Of a DNA stretch of 37,586 bases, positions 29,882 to 37,586 are shown piece by piece. Under the pieces are notes generated by a model. The model saw nothing but the letters and a program-made list of their open reading frames with translations, was not told the DNA's origin and made no database searches. The position numbers were made by a program, and so were the translations under genes. How positions within the stretch are numbered: position 1 is the stretch's first letter; each line of letters starts with the position of its first letter. This stretch comes from Chara braunii (taxonomy: Eukaryota; Streptophyta; Charophyceae; Charales; Characeae): the NCBI GenBank assembly GCA_003427395.1, contig BFEA01000039.1, forward strand, positions 1,586,399 through 1,623,984, read 5' to 3'.

Positions 29882-32301
29882 CCATTACATCCCCAACATG
29901 CACACCCACCGGACCAAAAATTGAGAAGGGACCCCCAGAGACTTCACAGGTGGGTCCCAACAACAGCAGGTTATGAGGGGTGGGTATATAGTGATGAAGT
30001 GACTCAAGCAGGGTCGCCAATTGGTTGGTACTGGGAAGATAGAGGGGACCACCGCAAGGTTCCCCGACCCCATCCTGAATGGACGCCTCCTCAACAGCAA
30101 CACCTCTAGAACCAGCAGAGTCTGCAAAATCACCAAAATGGGCATCCTTCCCCTCAAACATACCAACAGAACCAGCACCAGCACAGAGGCCCTCCAGGTA
30201 GGAACACCTCTCTTGCTGAGTATCCAAAGGTTATGCAAGGGATGCAAGGAGCTCACGGCGGGACACAGAGGATGCAGGAGTCACAAGAAGCACAAGGACA
30301 AACTATTCTAATCAGGACAGGTCTGTACAGCAAGAGGTTCCTAGGGGGGGGGGCGGTTGCAGATCCTTGGGTCCATCAGCCGAAAATTACCTACCAAATA
30401 GCGCCCAAAATAGCCACGCTACGGCTTCATAGTGGAGGATCGTGAAATCCAAAAGGCGGTCTTCTTCGCAGACGTTACAGGCGTCACAGTCACAGTCACC
30501 AGTCACCTCCTCACAATCAAGTCTGACTGAGCAGGCGTTGCAGGTGGAGCCGTTGTCACAAGTATCGCCCCTACAGTCACAGTCTCAGCAGGTTTCTCAC
30601 GTGCATACCACACACGCAATACAAACCTCAGAGGCACTAGAACCAGCTCACCAAAGTCAGGTATTGCAAAAAACTCAATCATCACGGTCGCAACAGTCAT
30701 TGCGGATCAAACAGTCAGAATATATACACCAGGATCAGCCAAGATCACTGGGGTCAGTTGTGACAGCAGATCACTCACCAACGTCACCTGGTCCAACAAT
30801 GACTGATAAGATACACTCGAAGGAAGACCAAGAAAAAAATAGTATACTAATGCCTGCGGACATAACCCCAATGGAAGTGGATCCGCTCAAAGAGGCTTTC
30901 TCTACCGACTACATGGATTTCGAAGTGGCCCTGGTAAAGGCAATCCCTCTTGCAACAATAGGGGAATTGGGGTGGGAACAAGACTCGTTCGTCAAACTAC
31001 AGTAAGGGATATATAATGTTTCATATTGGGTGATAAACAATTTGAAATTTAAATATCCGAACGCTGCTGCAGAAACCTGGATCCCCATTAAGGATCAGAT
31101 TAGGTCCAAGGATCAGATCAGGTCCTTGTTATTCTGCAGTGACAGTCTGAAATCAGCTCTTCAATTTGGACTTCCTTCGGAAGACGATTGGATGACAGCC
31201 AGCAACAAGTTACTGCATATTTCTCTTGAGAGAGTCCACTCCCTCCCTATGCGTCCTTCCATCCTTCTCAACAAGAGTGGGGAGGCAGAATACAAGGAAG
31301 ATAAAAAAGAAAAAGGGGGATCTCACCGTAATATTGGATCGAGAAGACTGAAGGTACTGGCAAGGAAAAATGACATAACAAAAAATGAAAAAAAGAAAAT
31401 AACAGACTGCCAAAAGAGCACCCCAACAAAGGAACAAACCGTCTCAGACACCGAGGAGGTGTTGCGGGGTCAGCAACAACTACAGGATGCAACAGTTAGC
31501 AATCACTCCTCGCCAGACCAGAGAATTCAAAGCCCAGAAAAGAAAACGAGCGTCTATAACGAATAGGCCACGTCATGGTGACTGTGATAAGAGCAAAACA
31601 AAGGCAGTACTGTTGAGCACCTTCACGTCCCTTTTGCCACAAAATTACGACCAAAGCACCACTTCAGTCCAAAAAGTTGGTATAGGTGTTGAGTCTGATT
31701 CTGTTTCTCACATCGTCTCGGCCTCCACGTCCCTCATCAATGAGAAGAAACGCATATTTGAAAGAGGGGACACTCCCTTCACACCACAGGAGCCCTATCA
31801 CAGTTCCAATCTGGCGAAGGAAGTCATACCGGTAGCTAGACTAGGAGCTCATAATAGCTCATCCCCCTTGAGTCTCAACCAAGAAGCCTATATCACAAAG
31901 GCACAGGTAAAGGAAGTGGTTTCGGAGATAACCGAGGAATTTTTTTTTTTGTGGTTGCAGATACCCAAAGCAAAGAAGAGGGGAGGTCCTCATCACTCAT
32001 TGTCTGGGATAGTGAGGATGAGCATCAACCACTCTCCCCACATCAGGTAACACAGATGCATAAGCGGAACAGTATATTTGTAACCATCTCTCCTCTCGAA
32101 ATCGATCTGACAGAGGACACCAGCACCACGCAACAGGAGTATCTACCCTTGCAGTCTCGTCCGTCAGTCTTGGCGGATAACACCAGCAAAAGGCAAAAAC
32201 TCGGATCTAAACTAAACAGTGATGTGAGTGCTATGTCCCTTTCTAAACCTGGAATAGTCATCTTACCTGTCAGGCAAAAGGAGGGGTTATAGGAGGTAGG
32301 T

Positions 32302-32715
32302 TTGTCCATGGTTGACAACTCTCAATATGGGGGGGTTACGCTGCAGGGTACAATATCATCGTTTGTTTCTCTGTCTAATCTCACAGGTGGGAAAACAGGG
32401 GAGAAATTTATTAAAATGAATATTGTGAAATACATCAAAGAATCTTTCCCACTAGGGAGCTGGGCCACACTCACTTTCACAGCAGGAGCCACCAAGATTG
32501 CTGACAGAGATGTGTATCTGTGCTACAAGACTGGTGATACCATTGATCTAAAATGGTTGAGCCTTGAGTCTCTTAAGGAGATTCAAGTCCTAAAGATCAA
32601 AGTCAGTCAATTCTGGTTGGATGCAGATGTGATCCTTCTTCTGTTGAGACTCCTCAAACAAGCAATATTGGTACAGGGGGGTGTATTGGATACCGGGACA
32701 TGGGAGAACTTGTAA
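32302..32715 (+). CDS. Globular C-terminal domain of LINE ORF1 or separate ORF
   Basis: This 137-residue open frame has no internal stop. It alternates beta-like hydrophobic strands with charged loops (VTLQGTISSFVSLSNL, GEKFIKMNIVKYI, GSWATLTFTAG, VYLCYKTGDTIDL), then has a Leu-rich helix. This pattern suggests a small beta-barrel or similar nucleic-acid-binding fold, but I recognise no family. It is in frame with the preceding part of ORF1 across a TAG at 32290-32292 and ends 80 bases before the ORF2 ATG. Confidence 0.5.
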   Translation: MSMVDNSQYGGVTLQGTISSFVSLSNLTGGKTGEKFIKMNIVKYIKESFPLGSWATLTFTAGATKIADRDVYLCYKTGDTIDLKWLSLESLKEIQVLKIKVSQFWLDADVILLLLRLLKQAILVQGGVLDTGTWENL

Positions 32716-32794
32716 ATGACCACTAGTAGTTTCTCCTCCACAAGGAGCAGATGGTAACTAATCCTCCAAGTGTTCGTTTTGGGTTTTGTCATTG

Positions 32795-35700
32795 ATGATG
32801 GGGGAAGTAAACTTAGTGGACCTGTTATACAATAAAGACAAGAATTGAAAACTCTTAAGGAGAAATGCGGACCTGAATCTTAGGTTATTAAATGTTAACG
32901 GGTTAGCTTCCGCCAAGAACTTCAAGAAACAGGCTGTATATGAGCAAATCAGGGGAGTGGATGGCAAAATTTGGCCCGACATAATCTGTATACAAGAGAC
33001 ACACCTCCAAAACACAGACTCACATAACTATGTCCATAAAGAAATCTGGCCACACACAGCATATAGGGCACATGCTCCCAAACCGGGGAGTATTGGTGTG
33101 ACAATTTGGATCCCTCCTAATACTAAATTAGAAGTTATAAATTGGGGAGCGGACCAACAGGAGGGTAGATGGGTATACATACTGGTAATGATAGAACTAT
33201 AAATAGTCAGTATCCTAAATGTGTATGGGCCTAATTATTTAGGAGAGCGAGAAGTCTTCTTTGCCAGTGTTCTCTCCCATCTACCAATGGGCATTCCTGT
33301 CATTATTGCAGGGGACTTTAATGCAGCCCCAGATCGAAACTTAGATAGATGAAATATCCCTTCTCCCTGCCCTGCATATGTGAAAGTGGATGAATTCATC
33401 ATATCAAACCTCCGTCATACAACTAACCTGTTTGATTCCTTTAGGAGACTGAACTCGAATACCAAAATATTCATCTGCTTCATGATAAACCAATCAAGGA
33501 AAAGTACAATATCCAGAATAGATTTAATCCTGATTTATGAGGAACTATACGGAGCAGTGCAGTTTGTCAGCATACTCTCAAGAAACCCCTTCCCAGGACT
33601 AAATCACGCAACGTGCATGATAATATTCACATTCAGTAGGAAACCTGATCAAGGAAGAGGATTCTACAGGCTCAACACTTCACATCTTAAATTAGATAGT
33701 TTCAAACAATTCCTCATTGATGTATAGGGTTTCAGGAAAAAACTGAAACACCTCATCAATGATGACGTTAAGTGGTTCAACAACGGCCTAGCTTTCCCAT
33801 GACGTAAATGCAATGAATATTCTATAGCTTTGGCTAAACAAAGACATCAAAATGAAATACATCTGCACAAAAAAATTGAGGAACTTCAACAAACAGAGAT
33901 TCAGACTGAGGACCCTGATCAGCTATATCCAATTGCCGATGAGATTTAAAATTTGGAGGAACAATTATTGAGTCATATGGAATACAGGTGGGAGGGGATG
34001 AGAATTAAGGAAAAATTAAAAAAGAATCAAATGGAGGGGACAATGGACGCAAGATTCTTTGCAGTGGCGAGAGTCAATTCAAGCAGAACAAATATAGAAG
34101 CCTTATCTAATCCCTTTGATACTAATGAACCTTTGTCTACTTCATCTGTCGCCTGCAATAAAATTGTCAGAGACTTCTTTAAGAAACTTTTTTCTTCAGA
34201 GAATAAAAATATCCCCAGAAATCGGTTTATGGATGAGATTGAAGATTTCCTACAACCCATGAAGCAGTCCCTTACAGATAATCAGAGGGAGGAAATTGAT
34301 AAACCTCTCAGTAAAGAATAAATATGGAAAACATTCATGTTAATGAAGGAAGAAAAAACTCATAGGATTGACGGTTTCTCCAAAGAATTTTGGGGAATCA
34401 TGTGGGACACTATGACCCAAGATCTTATGGACTTCTATCACGTTGTATGAAGCATAGGGGAGATGGGGGAAATAGTTTGTCAAGGTGTTATAACTCTCTT
34501 ATATAAAAAAGGGGAAAAGATAAATATACGCAAATATCTTCTCATCACTTTGTTAACAGTAGTATACAAGTTTGTGGCTTAAGTACTGACGGATAGACTG
34601 GCCAAGGTAATAGCTGATATCATTCATCCAGCACAAACAAGATTCATATCTGGAAGAAATATACAAGATAATATGCTCTTGGTTAATGAGTTCATCAAAA
34701 TCACACGCCAATCTAGGCACAATGCAGCGTTTATATTTATAGACTTTGAAAATGCGTATGATCATGTTGACTGGGTCTTCCTAAACAAATGCTTTAAAAA
34801 AATGAATTTTGGCTCTTGCTTTAGGAGATGGGTGAGAATTATGCATAAGAAGACAACAACCAGGATGATGGTAAATGGCAACTTGGCCCCCCTTATTAAC
34901 TTGGAAAAATCAATCAGACAAGGGGACCCACTAACACCATTCCTTTTTGTAATTACAATGGAGGCCCTAACAGCAAACCTTGGACAAAATAAAGATATCA
35001 AAAGAATTCGAATAACGTCGATCCTTGAGGAAGCGATTCCAATATGCTTTCTTTTTGCTGACGATCTTTCCCTCATGATGGAAGCATCTGAAGATAATCT
35101 AAGAGCCCTCCAAAGTCTAATGGACCAATTTTGTATATTATCTGATATGAATATCAATTGGGGAAACAAGACACTAGGCTGGTGGATCCATCATCAAGGT
35201 GTCCTACCACCAGAAATCCCAAAAATTAAATAGCTACCAAAAAAAAATTCAGTCAGGGTCCTAGACATCAATTTATCAGCAGATGGCAAACCTACTTCTA
35301 ATAGTGAAGGGATTCTACAAGTTGCTCATGCAAAAGTGGAGACATGGAAGAACAAACACACTTCTATTTTTGGGCACGTCCTAATAATTAACAACGTCAT
35401 ATTGGGATCCATCTGGTACAAATCGGCCATATGGGCCCTGGATAAGGTCTCAATCAAAGCGTTCCATCAGAGTCTCGGATCTTTCCTATAGAGAGGGAAT
35501 CATTACCTCAAAAATGTGATCAGTAGAGTTGCCTTGTCAACAATTATTCAACCAAAATCAAGAGGGGGGCTAGGCATCATTGACCCTACTCTCCAAGCAA
35601 TGACACTATCTATCCAATGGATCATTAGGCTCCTCTTTAGCCCACAAGCCCTATGGACTGTCCTAGCATGGGAACAGATTAAGAGATTGACCCCTCTAAC

Positions 35701-37561
35701 TAACGACTAAGTTGATCCTTTGATGTGGTTAGAGAATCGAGCTTGGACCCTTCAAAGGAGTAAAAAAGTTGCAAGGGAGGAAACCCCCTCTAACGAAAGA
35801 TAAAAGGCTAGAAGAGATATCAACAGGGATCCATTCTGGATTCCCCTTATCAAAACTTGGAAAAAATTACCCTTAATAGATAAAATTCACCCCATTAGAT
35901 GGAAGGAAGTTTGTCAACAACCCCTATTTAATAACACTTGGATAAGGGATAACCAAGAAAACACGTTGCATTGCAATGACTCACCTTGGAAAGGATGGAT
36001 TAAGAAAGGAATAGTCAGAATCAAGGACATTTGGAACAAAGAATCCAAGGATTGGGTTACTCAGGAAGAAATTCAGGAAAAACTAAGATATTGTCACCAT
36101 GTGGAGTTAGCCCTGGAAAGTATTATTGAGTTGATCCCCTTGGACTGGATCCGCATTCTTAAAAAAAGACCTGAAATTAAGACCAATGACTGAGTGACCT
36201 TCATTGATAACAATCACCTAATAGGCAATATCTTGGAAATTGAGTCAAATGGAGATATATTAACATTCCTCTTTATCCTTAAAGAGGATAATAGAGTAAT
36301 CCCTCATCCAGAGGATGAAATCAGGTGGGTAACTGTGGATCAAATTTTCAGGATTAGAGTATTACAAACTAAAAATGAATGGTTGGCATTCAGACCCAAC
36401 ACTTTCATATCACACCTAGCAATAGACCCCGTATAATGGAAGTGGGGATCACAACTCAAAAGGGATAAAAATTACACCAGAACCTTTCATACCCTGTCAG
36501 TCAAATCGACATACAGAATGCTGAGACCAATAATCAACCCATGGGATAGGGTGTCTAGCAGATGGATGAGGCATTTGAATCTGTACATAAATGATTTGAA
36601 TCACATTAAGTGGTTTCGCAGCAAGAACTTTAAACCAACCAAAATTGCATCCTTACAATGGCAGACTAAACACAAATGCCTCCCTACTAATGACTGGTTG
36701 ATAGATAGAATGTCACAAGATAAGAACAATCAGGCCCAACCATGGTGCAAACTCTGCAAAACTGCTTATCCAAGTAGAATGATTCCGGAAACAATCGAAC
36801 ACATATTCCTTCAATGCCGATATTCAATTCGGCTTTGGAGATGGTGGGACAGAGTTTGGAGTAACTTAGAGACAAAGTCTCAGTGGCCATGGGGCTGGAA
36901 ACCTCTTCTATCGGAAGCATGGAACGTCGTTCTTTTTGACGAATTTACCCACAATCTGTTTTTTCTAAGTAGGAGGGCAATTCTATGGGTCACTTGGAGA
37001 AGAAGATGCATCTTTGAGTGGGAAGGAGCCAGGGTGGATGGTCCTGAGTTCACAGAAACCATCAAAGAACAAATTCAGACAGACATTCTACACCAATGGG
37101 AACTCACGAAAGAGAAAATCCAGTTTTTATCCAACAAAAAGGAAATCTCACAGCAAATACAACAGTTCAACTTGATCTGGCTTGGACGGAAACAAAGGGG
37201 AAGAATAGGGAAGGTGGTATGGGAAGGAGCTATAGAAGATGAGGATGGAGACATTAAAAGGAACTACAAGGTTTTGTTTGAGGATTGGTGTTCGATTGAT
37301 TCCTCAATTCCCTTGAGACCCCTCTCAGAATTTCCTGACCCATTCCCACTCCCCCCAAGTGTGTTAGTCCCCACCTCTTGGTTTGGGATAGGAGACAACA
37401 TATGAAATAGGACAGCTAATGCTGTTGGATGCAGGACTTCTTGTGTTAACCTTGCTGTGCTCTCACAATGGGGTTCATTTCGACGGGGTACATGGAAGGC
37501 AATACAAACACAGTTTGCAGGCGAGTCAGCATTATTATCAGAGGCACTAGCTCCTCATTAG
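32795..37561 (+). pseudogene. LINE ORF2: AP endonuclease, reverse transcriptase, zf-RVT finger
   Basis: ORF2 nicks target DNA and copies the element RNA into it. One frame runs from the ATG at 32795 to at least the TAG at 37559-37561 with no frameshift. AP-endonuclease motifs: NVNG (near 32890), QETH (32993-33004), YGPN, GDFNA (33311-33325), SRIDLIL; the usual SDH motif reads LNH, losing its Asp. RT motifs: LLYKKGE, FIDFENAYDHVDW (catalytic Asp 34742-34744), RQGDPLTPFLF and FADD (35054-35065). The terminal finger is CX2CX14HX4C at 36746-36817. Premature stops: 32846, 33200, 33350, 33725, 33800, 33947, 34319, 34448, 34580, 35231, 35489, 35708, 35801, 36191, 36434 and 37403. Sequence after 37403 still looks coding (CRTSCVNLAVLSQWGSF). 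Several stops sit where Trp is expected, such as FL-stop-RGN. Confidence 0.88.
36746..36817 (+). other. zf-RVT-like zinc finger in ORF2 C-terminus
   Basis: The pattern is C-KL-C, 14 residues, then ETIEHIFLQC, giving CX2CX14HX4C. It is preceded by HKCLPTNDWL and followed by a Trp-rich stretch, the arrangement seen at the end of plant LINE ORF2 proteins. Confidence 0.85.
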
Positions 37562-37586
37562 TACCAGGGCTTGAGAGTGTAATCTG

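Larger units (their letters stand above)
28795..32715 (+). pseudogene. LINE ORF1: Gag-like RNA-binding protein, unusually long
   Basis: The frame opens with ATG at 28795. Residues 1-90 are charged, Ser/Glu-rich. A segment resembling plant DUF4283 follows (RIYPWFPK, then YWVEFRHIPIEVQAAF near 29590-29640, then a VDPLPTHV block). A zinc knuckle of form CX2CX4HX6C lies at 29834-29881. The rest is a Gln/Ser-rich region (30110-30800), a basic linker, and a 135-residue globular C-terminus (32302-32712). Breaks: stops at 29419 (TAA), 30107 (TAG), 30430 (TAG), 31003 (TAA) and 32290 (TAG), and frameshifts near 29650, at the poly-G (30338-30348), near 31555 and at the poly-T (31941-31949). At about 1,300 codons it is longer than the plant ORF1 proteins I know. 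The C-terminal domain could instead be a separate small ORF. Confidence 0.75.
28795..37586 (+). mobile_element. L1-like LINE retrotransposon, decayed, 3' end outside window
   Basis: Two consecutive coding regions on the plus strand encode an RNA-binding ORF1 protein and an endonuclease-reverse transcriptase ORF2 protein with a terminal zinc finger. This is the layout of plant L1-type LINEs. No LTRs flank it. The poly-A tail and target duplication would lie beyond 37586. The 5' boundary is uncertain and may be as far upstream as 27300. Confidence 0.88.

Noticed and set aside
32795-37561. Alternative genetic code with stop codons reassigned
   Set aside because: All three stop codons occur in frame, many at expected Trp sites, and genes in the same window also end at normal stops; mutation explains it better.

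Overview
This window is eukaryotic nuclear DNA made almost entirely of transposable elements and simple repeats. I see no intact host gene, rRNA, functional tRNA, CRISPR array or bacterial-style operon. A streptophyte host (charophyte alga, bryophyte or similar) is the best guess. It rests mainly on the LINE, whose ORF1 has a plant-type DUF4283-like plus CCHC layout and whose ORF2 ends in a zf-RVT-like finger. This is inference: the Ty3-type pol has features I associate with a divergent Ty3 lineage known best from basidiomycete fungi, so the host is not settled.

Positions 1-17442 hold one very large Ty3/Gypsy-type LTR retrotransposon on the minus strand. Two copies of a GC-rich 2-kb repeat (1-2026 and 15376-17442, about 95% identical over the first 300 bases) are the visible parts of the 3' and 5' LTRs. 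A 12-base poly-G tract lies next to the inner edge of the 3' LTR. In transcription order, from high to low coordinates: 5' LTR, an 800-N assembly gap, a 30-bp minisatellite, a leader, an unusual array of unrecognised pre-gag reading frames (13068-8765), gag with a CCHC knuckle (8750-6655), protease (6668-5595), reverse transcriptase, RNase H, integrase (to 2404), then the 3' LTR. The frames are interrupted mainly by single stop codons, many where tryptophan is plausible, plus a few frameshifts. The pre-gag array contains at least three tandem diverged copies of one domain and a longer frame of about 560 codons. It is the most novel item here.

Positions 17443-28790 are a patchwork of non-coding repeats. 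It holds two diverged copies of a roughly 650-bp dispersed repeat (17450-18140, 25430-26075), a tRNA-derived sequence with A and B boxes, poly-G and poly-A tracts, and a tandem duplication. It also holds an AT-rich minisatellite with TATAAAAGCTT cores, a 460-bp tandem duplication, two inverted-repeat hairpin elements (19441-19687, 22678-22842) and CT-rich tandem units.

Positions 28795-37586 are a LINE (L1-like) on the plus strand, running off the window. ORF1 is unusually long (about 1,300 codons) and carries four frameshifts. ORF2 encodes AP endonuclease, reverse transcriptase and a zinc finger. ORF2 stays in one reading frame for 4.7 kb despite about 16 premature stops, a pattern of point-mutation decay (C:G to T:A) rather than indel decay.
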